Assembly: GCA_050633205.1 (NCBI GenBank)
Contig: JBOEGA010000061.1
Location: 1-38,947 of the forward strand
Origin: CBDHHC01 sp050633205
GTDB lineage: Bacteria; Pseudomonadota; Alphaproteobacteria; Rhizobiales; CBDHHC01
Length of the DNA stretch: 38,947 bases
Direction: 5' to 3'
Shown in pieces: positions 1-8,822 of this stretch. A program made the translations under genes and the position numbers. The stretch's first letter is position 1; every line of letters starts with the position of its first letter. The notes beneath the pieces were generated by a model. The model was not told where the DNA came from. It worked only from the letters and a program-made list of their open reading frames with translations, and ran no database searches.

Positions 1-1
1 T

Positions 2-967
2 CCTGATGGTGAAGGTGAGGATGAATTTGTATTCACACTGACCAGGGACGAGTTTCTGGATATCTTTTTCGAGGACCTTCAGCTTCCCAATATTATCAAA
101 ACAAAACTCAAAGAAATTAATGCCATGAGGCCTGTACGAGCAGGTTTTGTGACAGATGGTCCTCCAGCCAAGCTTAACCACGAACGGACAATGCGCAACA
201 GTCTGGCCAGACGTATTGCATTACGGCGGCCGAAAACCGAGGAAATGCGCAAGCTTGAAGAAGAGCTTGAGAAAGAAGAAGCTAAAGACCCCAAGGATGA
301 ACGGTATATAGCTGAACTTCGACAAAAAGTTGCAAAGATGCAGAGGCTCAGACGAGCAATTGCGTATATTGACCCGATTGACCTGAAATATAACAGATTC
401 GAACATTTACCCCAGCCAACAACACAAGCTGTTATGTTCTGCCTGATGGATACTTCTGCTTCAATGTCGGAATTTCTGAAGGAACTGGCAAAGCGCTTTT
501 ACATGCTGCTGCATATATTTCTTTCAAAACATTACCGGGAACTGGAGATTGTTTTTGTCAGGCATACCAGCGTTGCCAGTGAGGTTGATGAGGATACATT
601 CTTTCACAGCAGGGAAACCGGCGGAACGGTCATTTCAACGGCTTTTGAGGAAATGCTCAAGATAGTTGATGACAGGTATCCTGTAGAAGACTGGAATATT
701 TATGCGGCGCAGGCTTCTGATGGTGAAAATTATCCAAGTGACATGATTAAATGCGTGGATTTACTTGAGCAGAAAATATTACCGATTTGCCAGTATTTTG
801 CATATATCGAAGTCGGAACGGATCAGGACGATCATGATTTTGAAAGTCTTGTCTGGTCGAATTACAAGGCTGTTGCAGACCGTCATCGCCATCTGGCCAT
901 GCGATGTGTTTCGGCACCTGAAGATATCTATCCGGTTTTCCATGATCTGTTTTCCAATGCAGATTAA
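2..967 (+). CDS. yeaH: YeaH/YhbH family (DUF444) protein, 5'-truncated
   Basis: The frame is open from base 2, so the 5' end lies beyond the left edge. About 321 residues remain of a family that is usually about 420 residues long; the ATG at 125 is internal. A charged, probably coiled stretch (EELEKEEAKD) precedes a von Willebrand A-like region with the metal-site motif DTSAS, followed by TGGTVIS and QASDGEN elements. YeaH is known to accompany the PrkA/YeaG kinase and SpoVR in stationary-phase and starvation responses, but its molecular activity is not established. The next gene, spoVR, starts 23 bp downstream on the same strand. The usual third partner, the PrkA kinase, is therefore probably just left of the window (inference). 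Confidence 0.9.
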   Translation, partial: PDGEGEDEFVFTLTRDEFLDIFFEDLQLPNIIKTKLKEINAMRPVRAGFVTDGPPAKLNHERTMRNSLARRIALRRPKTEEMRKLEEELEKEEAKDPKDERYIAELRQKVAKMQRLRRAIAYIDPIDLKYNRFEHLPQPTTQAVMFCLMDTSASMSEFLKELAKRFYMLLHIFLSKHYRELEIVFVRHTSVASEVDEDTFFHSRETGGTVISTAFEEMLKIVDDRYPVEDWNIYAAQASDGENYPSDMIKCVDLLEQKILPICQYFAYIEVGTDQDDHDFESLVWSNYKAVADRHRHLAMRCVSAPEDIYPVFHDLFSNAD

Positions 968-990
968 TCTGGTTAAAGTAAAGGCGGCTT

Positions 991-2553
991 ATGACGACAA
1001 AGAACACTGAGAAAAAAAGTGTGAAGCCTCTATTTGAAGAGGCTGAATGGAACTTTGACCTGGTTAACCGGATCTATGAAGAGGTTGAGATAATCGGCCT
1101 TGGTGAGATGGGGCTGGATATTTACCCTAATCAGATTGAGGTGATTACTTCCGAGCAAATGCTGGACGCATATGCATCTGTTGGTATGCCATTGATGTAT
1201 CGACACTGGTCATTTGGAAAACAATTTGCCAGGGAAGCCAATAATTACCAGCGGGGCATGAGTTCACTTGCCTATGAGCTTGTTATCAATTCCAACCCCT
1301 GCATCAACTATCTGATGGAAGAAAATTCGGCCATGATGCAGACGCTGGTTATTGCTCATGCTGCCATGGGGCATAATCACTTCTTCAAGAATAATTACCT
1401 CTTTAAACAATGGACCAATGCTGATGCAATCATTGATTATCTCTCATTTGCCAAGGACTATGTTGCCAAATGCGAAGAGAGGTTTGGGGTCGATGAAGTC
1501 GAGATGGTGCTGGATTCAGCCCATGCATTAATGAGACAAGGTGTCAGCAGACACCCTAAACGTTTACGTCCGCTCGGTGTAAAAAAGGAAATTGCCCGGG
1601 CCCAGAAACGCCGTGAATATGAAGAGTCCGTGTTTGATGATTTATGGCGTACAGTCCCCAAACCACCGATTGAAGATATTGAAGATGAAGAGGAAATTGC
1701 AGCTTCTACTGCCGAAGGAAAAGCCCTGGGCTTACCTGAAGAAAATCTGCTGTACTTCCTTGAGAAATATGCTCCGAGGCTTACTGACTGGCAACGGGAA
1801 CTGCTTCGTATTGTCAGAATAACAGCTCAATATTTCTACCCACAGCGCCAAACCAAGATGATGAACGAGGGCTGCGCGTGTTTTGTTCATTACTATATTA
1901 TGAACCGTCTGCATGAAAAGGGGTTGCTGACTGAAGGGGCTATGCTGGAATTCTTCCATATGCATTCTTCTGTGGTTATGCAGCCAGGGTTTAATGACCC
2001 TCGTTTTTCCGGGATTAATCCGTATGCGCTTGGTTTTGCCATGATGCAGGATATCAAGCGGATATGTGATGAACCTACAGAAGAAGACAAAGAGTGGTTC
2101 CCGCATTTTGCTGGAAACGGCCAATCAATGGATACCCTCAAGGATGCATGGGCGGATTTCAGAGATGAAAGCTTTATTCTTCAGTTTTTAAGTCCGAAAG
2201 TAATCAGAGACTTCAGGTTGTTTACGCTACATGATGAAGCCGACGACCCTGCTGCTGAAATTACGGCCATTCATAATGAACAGGGATATAAAGTTCTGCG
2301 ACAGTCTCTGGCTAGGCAGTATGAAGTCTCAGCTCAGGACCCGGATATCAGGGTTACTGATGCGGATCTCAGCGGTGCACGCAGGCTTGCTCTTACACAT
2401 CAGGTGAAGAATGGAATTCTGCTGAATAAAAAAGAAACGGACCACACTTTGCAGCATATTGCCAAATTGTGGGGTTACCGAGTAAAGCTTAACGAGGTTG
2501 AAGAGGAAACCGGAAAGGTACTCAGAGAACATGAGGCATATCCGCTTCCGTAG
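991..2553 (+). CDS. spoVR: SpoVR family protein (YcgB-like)
   Basis: A 520-residue SpoVR/YcgB-type protein of normal length. Recognisable family features are the N-terminal WNFDLVNRIYEE region, the block MPLMYRHWSFGKQF, the segment HNHFFKNN, and the ARQYEVSAQDPDI region near the C-terminus. The ATG follows an AAAGGCGG ribosome-binding site. It lies 23 bp behind yeaH, so the two are surely co-transcribed. SpoVR proteins are needed for the spore cortex in Bacillus and are stress or stationary-phase genes in proteobacteria. Their biochemical role is not settled, and no signal peptide or membrane segment is visible. The gene ends 12 bp from the convergent YHS-domain gene. Confidence 0.93.
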   Translation: MTTKNTEKKSVKPLFEEAEWNFDLVNRIYEEVEIIGLGEMGLDIYPNQIEVITSEQMLDAYASVGMPLMYRHWSFGKQFAREANNYQRGMSSLAYELVINSNPCINYLMEENSAMMQTLVIAHAAMGHNHFFKNNYLFKQWTNADAIIDYLSFAKDYVAKCEERFGVDEVEMVLDSAHALMRQGVSRHPKRLRPLGVKKEIARAQKRREYEESVFDDLWRTVPKPPIEDIEDEEEIAASTAEGKALGLPEENLLYFLEKYAPRLTDWQRELLRIVRITAQYFYPQRQTKMMNEGCACFVHYYIMNRLHEKGLLTEGAMLEFFHMHSSVVMQPGFNDPRFSGINPYALGFAMMQDIKRICDEPTEEDKEWFPHFAGNGQSMDTLKDAWADFRDESFILQFLSPKVIRDFRLFTLHDEADDPAAEITAIHNEQGYKVLRQSLARQYEVSAQDPDIRVTDADLSGARRLALTHQVKNGILLNKKETDHTLQHIAKLWGYRVKLNEVEEETGKVLREHEAYPLP

Positions 2554-2565
2554 CAGAACGCTTTG

Positions 2566-3090
2566 TTAATCGAGCTCAATTCTTCTCAATAGCTTTCTGG
2601 ATAGTTTTGGCCAGGCGGCTGTGGCTTTTTCAATGATTTCATCCTCCTGATCCAGCCACAGACGTCTGTGAATGATATTGTGAAAGAAATATAGTTTGTT
2701 TTTATGAATGACCCAGAGGGTTGGAATTCCCTGTATGGTCCGGTTTTTGGCGAGTGCAAAAGGGTCATAGCCCGAAAATTGAGGGCGATATATGTAAGGG
2801 TGGCGCTTAAAAGCCTCCAGGTTCCCGACATTTTCAAACTTCCAGTATACATCCCTGAAATCGTATTGATATTCCTCTAAGCCCGGAACGGCCTCTCTTC
2901 TGGTGAAATATGACACCGGATCGTACCCTCCGATAGCATAACCGGAAAAAGCATCCATCCACACGGAAATGTCTTTCTCTGTATTATTATCAGCGGCAGA
3001 TAACTGTGGCTGGCATGGCAATGCCAACAGGAGAAACAGAAAGAGAATAAGATAATTTCCTGCTGTATGAGTCTTTCTGTATTCAGGCAT
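2566..3090 (-). CDS. Exported YHS domain-containing protein
   Basis: A 174-residue protein starting MPEYRKTHTAGNY, chosen because a classic signal peptide follows at once (a run of L, F and I residues ending near ALPCQP/LSAAD). The frame stays open upstream to 3201, but that would bury the signal peptide. The mature part has a YHS-like domain: AIGGYDPVSYF, a central DVYWKFENVGNLEAF, and an extended C-terminal half with IQGIPTLWVIHKNKLYFF. Alphaproteobacterial proteins of this type are periplasmic or lipoprotein-like with no assigned function; YHS domains are often linked to metal binding. The Cys of ALPCQP might act as a lipobox, but the context (ALPC) is not perfect. Convergent with spoVR; it has its own promoter region facing eipA. 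Confidence 0.72.
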   Translation of the reverse strand: MPEYRKTHTAGNYLILFLFLLLALPCQPQLSAADNNTEKDISVWMDAFSGYAIGGYDPVSYFTRREAVPGLEEYQYDFRDVYWKFENVGNLEAFKRHPYIYRPQFSGYDPFALAKNRTIQGIPTLWVIHKNKLYFFHNIIHRRLWLDQEDEIIEKATAAWPKLSRKLLRRIELD

Positions 3091-3364
3091 ATTCAAAACA
3101 CCGAGGGTAAAAAACTGTTGCACCTCAATAGATTGTCTTATGAATTTGTGAATATTCGGCAAATAATGACATATTTCCTCTAATAGGGCTTCCCAGGCCA
3201 CAATTTTGCGAGAATTTAAATGGACAGATATTCGTGACCGTTATTCTTTTTGATAAAAACCCGTTATAATGGGTACAGATTCGTAAGAGATAGAGTGTTT
3301 AAATGCGAATACAGCACCTCTGCCTCCATCCAAAACCAGATTAGATCATATGGGAGTTTCCAGA

Positions 3365-4207
3365 ATGGGATATCTCAGGATATCATTTATCTTTATAATA
3401 TTAACCGGGCTATCATATGTGGCACCAACATATACAGCACTGGGGCCTACAGCAGCCTATGCGGAAGATTTACCGTGGGGCAAGACACGGGAACCCAAGC
3501 TGATTACTCCTGACAGCCGCTCATATGAGGATACTAACGAGGACAGACAACGCAGCAACCCACTGCCTTCTGAGTCTAATCGGGACAGGTACAGAGAGGA
3601 CAGCCGGTCAAATTCAAATCAGCGAGCCTATCAACCGGAGAGAAGCCGGGAATACAGACGGTATAATAATGAGGAGAGAGAACCTCGCCGCAGGGAGCAT
3701 AGCTCCTATGATGACCGTGAAAATGAAACATATAGTGATAGCGAAATACTAAATACCGGCCACAGATTTTTTGGTAAAGTTTCCAAAGGTCTGGCCAAGG
3801 TTATCGCCTATGCATTTTCAGAAGCAGGCCGCCCTAATGGATATATTCTCGGAGAAGAAGCTGGTGGAGCTTTCTTTGCCGGCCTAAAATATGGTGAAGG
3901 AACGCTTGTTACAAAATATGATGGCCGTCATAAGGTCTACTGGCAAGGCCCTTCAATTGGTTATGACTTTGGTGCTGAAGGTTCTAAAACCATGATTCTG
4001 GTCTATGATCTCAGGAATCCGGATGAGATTTACCAGAATTTCGCAGGTGTAAACGGCTCTGCCTATCTGGTTGGTGGTATTGGACTTACCTTTCAAAGAC
4101 GAGGACATATTGTACTTGCCCGCATACAATCGGGCCTTGGCGTTCGATTGGGGGCAAATGTTGGATATTTAAAATATACACGCAGGCCTACCTGGAACCC
4201 GTTTTAG
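3365..4207 (+). CDS. eipA: EipA-like envelope integrity protein (DUF1134)
   Basis: A 280-residue exported protein. I chose the ATG at 3365 because GGGAG sits 8 nt upstream; an in-frame ATG at 3350 would add five residues. Residues 1-35 form a signal peptide ending near AAYAED. Residues 45-130 are a low-complexity, strongly charged linker rich in R, S, E, D and Y. From about residue 133 to the end is a complete DUF1134 domain, with GKVSKGLAKVIAYAFSEAGR, YILGEEAGGAFFAGL, VYWQGPSIGYDFG and GGIGLTFQR. DUF1134 is the EipA family, a small periplasmic fold required for envelope integrity in Brucella and essential in Caulobacter. The family assignment is firm; the long charged linker is longer than I would expect. 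Confidence 0.88.
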   Translation: MGYLRISFIFIILTGLSYVAPTYTALGPTAAYAEDLPWGKTREPKLITPDSRSYEDTNEDRQRSNPLPSESNRDRYREDSRSNSNQRAYQPERSREYRRYNNEEREPRRREHSSYDDRENETYSDSEILNTGHRFFGKVSKGLAKVIAYAFSEAGRPNGYILGEEAGGAFFAGLKYGEGTLVTKYDGRHKVYWQGPSIGYDFGAEGSKTMILVYDLRNPDEIYQNFAGVNGSAYLVGGIGLTFQRRGHIVLARIQSGLGVRLGANVGYLKYTRRPTWNPF

Positions 4208-4403
4208 AATGATCAACAAAGAGCTAAGAAATTAGTTGGCTGATTTAGAAATACAATTTATGTATTTTCGAATAAGATCTGTTCAGGTTGAGAAAGAGCT
4301 TACTCTTCCTGACAGAATGCTCTAACATTTGAGCCATAATAACGTAATAAGAACCTGAGCCGATCTTAATATAAAAATAACGGCCACCTGTGAGGCTGAA
4401 CCG

Positions 4404-5267
4404 ATGAAAATTGAAACTGTCATGCTAATCACACTGGGTTTTCTATTTGCCAGTCTGGTTATATTACTGATTGCTCCTGCATTCTGGAAAAGAGCTGTGA
4501 GGCTTACGACTGAACGTCTCAGAGCCAGTATGCCTGTATCAGTTGAAGAAATGCAGGCGGATAAGGATCAACTCAGAGCTGACTTTGCTGTGAAAATCAG
4601 GCAATTTGAGATAGAGCTTGATCAAGCAAAGCTTAAGACGGCAAGGCAGTTAATAGATCTAAGCAGAAAAGACTCAGAAATAGCAAAGCTACAGACTCAG
4701 CTTAACAAGGTTTCTACCGAGCTGGAAGAACAGCACAATTCCAATGAAGTAATGCGGCAAACCATTGTTACCCGCATACCGCAAATGGAAGAACAGCTTT
4801 CCAAAGCCAAAGAAATGCTTGGTGAACGGTATCAGGAGATCACAAAGCTCAAGAGTACCCTTTCGCGCAAGGATGATGAGCTTGGAGAGGTCAAGAACTC
4901 CGATCAGATAAGACAGGCTGAAATGCAGCGCCTTAAGAATACTCTTGGCCGCACCATATCTAATAGAAGCTCCGATAATAATCATGAAATCCGTATAGAA
5001 GAGCTTGAAAATCTGAAGGAAAAGAACAGAGTCCTGTTTGAAGATTCTGAACGCCTGCAGGAAAAACTCAAAGAAGCAAATGCACGAATAGAAATTGAGA
5101 ATACTCAGCTGAAAAAAGAAATGCATAAGCTGGCCGAAAAAATTATTGAGATTTCAACCCAGCCTCATGAGATTTCTGAAGAAGCAGCTGCTGTTCAGGT
5201 TAGTGAGCCTCCTGCAGCAAATGTAGAAAAAATTAACCTGGCTAACCGCTTGAGAGGGCTGCAGTAG
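4404..5267 (+). CDS. Membrane-anchored coiled-coil protein
   Basis: A 287-residue protein with one N-terminal membrane anchor (residues about 5-27, LITLGFLFASLVILLIAPAFW) followed by a conserved-looking juxtamembrane stretch, SVEEMQADKDQLRADFA. From residue 50 to about 255 it is almost continuous heptad-rich coiled coil (K, E, Q and L with few aromatics). The tail is short and ends ANRLRGLQ. Proteins with this anchor plus MPVSVEEMQADKDQLRA signature occur in Rhizobiales and Rhodospirillales, often annotated as Smc-like, but they are not SMC ATPases because no Walker motif is present. Function unknown; a structural or envelope-scaffold role is only a guess. It follows eipA by 196 bp on the same strand. 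Confidence 0.78.
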   Translation: MKIETVMLITLGFLFASLVILLIAPAFWKRAVRLTTERLRASMPVSVEEMQADKDQLRADFAVKIRQFEIELDQAKLKTARQLIDLSRKDSEIAKLQTQLNKVSTELEEQHNSNEVMRQTIVTRIPQMEEQLSKAKEMLGERYQEITKLKSTLSRKDDELGEVKNSDQIRQAEMQRLKNTLGRTISNRSSDNNHEIRIEELENLKEKNRVLFEDSERLQEKLKEANARIEIENTQLKKEMHKLAEKIIEISTQPHEISEEAAAVQVSEPPAANVEKINLANRLRGLQ

Positions 5268-5285
5268 CACAACCATTATGGTTCA

Positions 5286-6026
5286 TCAGGTATGTAAAAA
5301 ACCATAATCTTTGTTCTGTAATCTCAAGGCTGTTAAACGCCCCGTCCTCCAGGCTCCTGTATCAATGCCAACCCTATTTGAGCGGACTTCAGGAGATGCG
5401 GTAATGGTATGTCCATGAACTACTGTTTTTTCAAACTTCCGCCTGTACTGCAGAAAGCGTTGACGTATCCAAAGCATATCCCTTTCCTTTTGCTCGTCTA
5501 GAGAAAGCGCAGGGTTTACTCCGGCATGGACAAAAAAGTAATCTCCGTAGGAGGTGTTCAGATCAAGCCCCTTGAAAAAGTCCTTATGTTTTAGGGGCAT
5601 TTTCTGCTCAAGCAATTCACCAAGAATCTGAGTTGCTCCAGGCTTAAAAATATATTTTTCGGGATCAATACCATATGAATAAAGTGTTGCTTTACCGCCA
5701 TTATGAAACCAGGTTGGAAGTGCCTGCTTATTTTGGATAGCTTCCAGCATCATCTGTTCATGGTTTCCCTTCAGGAAAACCTTATCAAACCTTTCAGGCA
5801 GGTGATTAACCAGAAAATCTATAACCCTGTTACTTTCAGGGCCCCGGTCAATATAATCTCCGAGAAAGATCAGTACCTCATTGCGGACTTTTCGACGTCC
5901 TTCACTATCCTCCATAATAGTATCTATCAGGCGCATCAGCAGATCTGCACGACCGTGTATATCACCGATGGCATATAAACGGTAATTGTCCGGTACTGCT
6001 CCCAGAGTTTTGCTTAATCTAAACAT
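5286..6026 (-). CDS. PP1-like metallophosphoesterase (serine/threonine phosphatase)
   Basis: A 246-residue cytosolic phosphatase of the bacterial/lambda PP type. The dinuclear metal motifs are in the right order and spacing: GDIHGR at about residue 22, GDYIDRGPES at about 55, GNHEQ at about 86, VHAGVNP at about 168 and VHGHT at about 210. Length is typical for family members that act on phosphoproteins or on dinucleoside polyphosphates; substrate cannot be told from sequence. The ATG is the first residue of a conserved-length N-terminus, and the gene is convergent with the coiled-coil gene, with 18 bp between stops. Confidence 0.9.
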   Translation of the reverse strand: MFRLSKTLGAVPDNYRLYAIGDIHGRADLLMRLIDTIMEDSEGRRKVRNEVLIFLGDYIDRGPESNRVIDFLVNHLPERFDKVFLKGNHEQMMLEAIQNKQALPTWFHNGGKATLYSYGIDPEKYIFKPGATQILGELLEQKMPLKHKDFFKGLDLNTSYGDYFFVHAGVNPALSLDEQKERDMLWIRQRFLQYRRKFEKTVVHGHTITASPEVRSNRVGIDTGAWRTGRLTALRLQNKDYGFLHT

Positions 6027-6197
6027 GCACGCCTAAGTTGAATTCTACTATGAAGTAAATAAAGTACGATTCTACCTCACTTAATAAAACTTCCCTGTTA
6101 ATTACTAGCAGGATAGCCTTGAAGCGAATCTTTTAAAAGTCCAACAAATGTATTTGTATTATCTGATTTATAGTGCCTCAAAGAAAAAGGTGAACAG

Positions 6198-7391
6198 GTG
6201 ATTTTTAATAAATCATATTTTTTCCCTGGATGCGCGGTTTTTTTAGGAGCGTGTGCTCTGTTGTTTTCTACGGCCTACGGCCAAGGTTTTCAACTTCAGA
6301 CTGCTGACGGGAAAGATCATACCCATTCTAATACGACCGGAGGATGGCGAACTTTTGCTTTGCCTGAAAATAAATCCCAGGCGGGCAAGAGGCAGCTGAC
6401 CGAACAAAAAGGCAATGATAAAGCGTCTGCTGATAAGACTCCACCAGCTGAGAAAAATGTAACTGCCCCTAAAAAGAAGGTTAAAAAAGCTGCAAAGCCT
6501 TCAAATGTAGTGCGCATTATCTCCAGCACAATTGATAACAGTGCACTTGTAATGGCCAATGACCTTGCGCGGCTTCTTGATGATGGCAAGAAGCTCAGAA
6601 TTGTGCCGATTATAGGTAAGGGGACAGCTCAAAGCCTGAAGGACATATACTATTTGAAGGGCGTGGATATTGGGATTATTCAAACTGATGTCCTTCATTA
6701 TTACAAAGCAAACAGGAAGCTTCCGGAACCCAACAAGTTTATTCGTTATATAGCGACATTAGGAGCCCAGGAAGTCCATGTCGTTGCCAGGAAAAATATT
6801 AAAAGCTTTAAGGAGCTGCAGGGCAGGAACGTTAATATTGGACCATTAGAAGGCGGAAATGCGATTACGGCCCAGGCTGTTCTGAAGGCTCATCAGATAG
6901 AAATTAATTCGGTTCATATGGAAAACAGAGCGGCATTAGCACGTTTGAAAACAGGTGCTATAGACGCTGTGGTGATTGTTGGTGGTAAGCCTGTTGTGAA
7001 TTTACTGAATGTTCTGGCAACTTCAAATGAATTTCATCTACTGGATATCAATTTTAATGAAACTTTGAGCAAAAGGTATAATCCGACGGTTATGATTCAT
7101 GAGGATTATCCGTTTTTGATTTCCAAAGATAAAGTTGTCAGCTCAGTTTCGGTTGATATGGTTATGGCCATGTATTACTGGCCTAAAGGAACTGCCCGTT
7201 ATGCCAAGGTTGAAAGGTTTGTAAAAGCATTCTTTTCGAACCTCAGTAATCTGCAAACCCCTTTATATCATAATAAGTGGGGAGAGGTTCGGATAGAACA
7301 TGACCTGGCAGGATGGAAGCGTTTTCAAGCGGCAAAAGACTGGCTTAATCAGGATAAGAAGAAGAAACTTTCCAGCCTCCCAAAACGATAA
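6198..7391 (+). CDS. TAXI family solute-binding protein with long charged linker
   Basis: A 397-residue protein starting at GTG, with AAAGG seven nt upstream. Residues 1-30 are a signal peptide ending near STAYGQ. Residues 35-105 are a Lys-, Ala- and Pro-rich linker. From about residue 105 to 375 is a TAXI-type periplasmic binding domain: IGKGTAQSLKDIYYLKGVDIGIIQTDVL, FIRYIATLGAQEVHVVARK, LQGRNVNIGPLEGGNA and LKTGAIDAVVIVGGKP. TAXI proteins normally deliver ligand to fused TRAP (DctQM) membrane subunits; none is encoded in this window, and no ligand can be inferred. The short basic tail is KKKKLSSLPKR. Convergent with the LuxR-type gene, with 11 bp between. Confidence 0.85.
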   Translation: MIFNKSYFFPGCAVFLGACALLFSTAYGQGFQLQTADGKDHTHSNTTGGWRTFALPENKSQAGKRQLTEQKGNDKASADKTPPAEKNVTAPKKKVKKAAKPSNVVRIISSTIDNSALVMANDLARLLDDGKKLRIVPIIGKGTAQSLKDIYYLKGVDIGIIQTDVLHYYKANRKLPEPNKFIRYIATLGAQEVHVVARKNIKSFKELQGRNVNIGPLEGGNAITAQAVLKAHQIEINSVHMENRAALARLKTGAIDAVVIVGGKPVVNLLNVLATSNEFHLLDINFNETLSKRYNPTVMIHEDYPFLISKDKVVSSVSVDMVMAMYYWPKGTARYAKVERFVKAFFSNLSNLQTPLYHNKWGEVRIEHDLAGWKRFQAAKDWLNQDKKKKLSSLPKR

Positions 7392-7402
7392 GAAACTGCT
7401 GA

Positions 7403-8254
7403 TTATACCTGAGGTAAATCGGGATGCTGCAAATAGTCAGCGTCAATTTCGTGAGAAAGATGCGGGTGCGCGTTTTTCTCACTTACTCCAGATAAGTAAA
7501 CAGCATGACACTTATTTTTAGCACCAAGTTTCTTTTTTGCATTTTTAACGTGAAATCCGACGGTTACTAAACTTATGGTCAAAGCGGAACCAATTTCACG
7601 GTCTGTATATCCCTGTGCCATAAGGAATAAGACTTCGCGTTCACGTTTGGTAAGCATCTCAATTTTCTTGCTTGCCTCGTCTGCATTAATAAACTTTGAC
7701 CGTAATACCGAGACGTATAACAACAAGCCCTGAAGCGAAAATAATTCAGCTTCTTTCAGGAAAATTTCCTTTGTGCTCCCAAGGCAAATAATGTCTCCAT
7801 CAGCATCCGGCATATGAATTGAAAAAAGATACAAAGGATTGACACCCTCTATATTAAACTGGCGAAATAACTCCATCGCCAATTTATCATCAGCAAAGCT
7901 ATCCTTAAATCGGAATATATCGCATGGAATATAGGAATTTTCTGAAATACAACTGATAGGATCTCTTTTAGTCAGACATAGCTCTTTTATTATTTCAGTA
8001 GTTCTGTCTGAGAAACGCTGCATTAACTGAAGTGGAATGCCCTCATTTCTTTTTGAGTTTTTAATAAGAAAATGCGTAATATTTTGTGCAGATAGTAGAT
8101 CTGAAGTTATTGAGAATAATTCATGCTCATCCTGAGCTTCTGAAAGATATTTTAGTGTTGAGTTACCCAACTGTTCAAACATACTTACTATTTCAACATT
8201 TCTTTTTAACTGCACAGCTTTTGGAAATGCAGTATTACTACAATAAAACGTCAT
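7403..8254 (-). CDS. LuxR-type transcriptional regulator
   Basis: A 283-residue regulator. Residues about 30-200 look like a divergent autoinducer-binding-type domain, with a retained DP (KRDPISC) and the late FSIHMPDADGDIICLG strand but few of the usual tryptophans. Residues about 205-268 are a clear GerE/LuxR helix-turn-helix: LTKREREVLFLMAQGYTD, then REIGSALTISLVTVGFHVKN. Neither of the two possible starts (8254 or the ATG at 8182) has a good Shine-Dalgarno; I kept the longer. No luxI-type synthase is present, so it is either a LuxR solo or senses something else. Its binding sites cannot be predicted from this window. Confidence 0.82.
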   Translation of the reverse strand: MTFYCSNTAFPKAVQLKRNVEIVSMFEQLGNSTLKYLSEAQDEHELFSITSDLLSAQNITHFLIKNSKRNEGIPLQLMQRFSDRTTEIIKELCLTKRDPISCISENSYIPCDIFRFKDSFADDKLAMELFRQFNIEGVNPLYLFSIHMPDADGDIICLGSTKEIFLKEAELFSLQGLLLYVSVLRSKFINADEASKKIEMLTKREREVLFLMAQGYTDREIGSALTISLVTVGFHVKNAKKKLGAKNKCHAVYLSGVSEKNAHPHLSHEIDADYLQHPDLPQV

Positions 8255-8444
8255 TCTGAATTTGATATTACCCAGTATGATTAACCTATATCAGAACTCT
8301 ATGAAATAAAATTTTCCAAGTCCAGATAAAGGTTTTTAAAATGGAGAATATATTTATTTATACTTGCTAGTGTCTTTTAATTTCTTATTTTTTTATACAC
8401 AGATTAATCAGAACACAGCTTCTGCTGACAGGAAAAGAAGTACT

Positions 8445-8807
8445 TTAATTACCTTTCATCACAATATGATTTAATATTCTTCCGGAACCTGCTTCAATTA
8501 CCAGTATTTCATCCTTGCCCTGCCTTGAGATATGTACAGACAACAGATCATTTCCCATTGATACAGATTTAACAATTGCTCCTTCGGGCAATTGCACGCT
8601 AGACTGCACAGGCTTTACTGATTTTTTGTACGCAACTGTTTGCTGAGGTGTCGTTATCTTGTAAACAAGTACAGAAGCCAAGCCGATAAAGCCTAACACA
8701 AGAAAGATGCCTGTTACGGAAACGACAATCTTTAACAATCGCAGCTGTGCCGGCGACAGTTGCGGAGCAGATGAATTGTTTGTCTTATTGTTCCCGTTTG
8801 AAGTCAT
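8445..8807 (-). CDS. DUF6476 family small membrane protein
   Basis: A 120-residue protein with an Asn/Ser-rich cytoplasmic N-terminus, one membrane segment (about residues 25-50, ending GFIGLASVLVYKI), and a small C-terminal periplasmic domain with the pattern LPEGAIVKSVSMGNDLLSVHI then ILVIEAGSGRIL. That pattern and the position directly divergent from rluD are typical of the alphaproteobacterial DUF6476 family. Function unknown. Only 15 bp separate its start codon from the start of rluD on the other strand, so each gene's promoter must lie inside, or be shared with, the other. Confidence 0.75.
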   Translation of the reverse strand: MTSNGNNKTNNSSAPQLSPAQLRLLKIVVSVTGIFLVLGFIGLASVLVYKITTPQQTVAYKKSVKPVQSSVQLPEGAIVKSVSMGNDLLSVHISRQGKDEILVIEAGSGRILNHIVMKGN

Positions 8808-8822
8808 TTACAACATCCTAGA

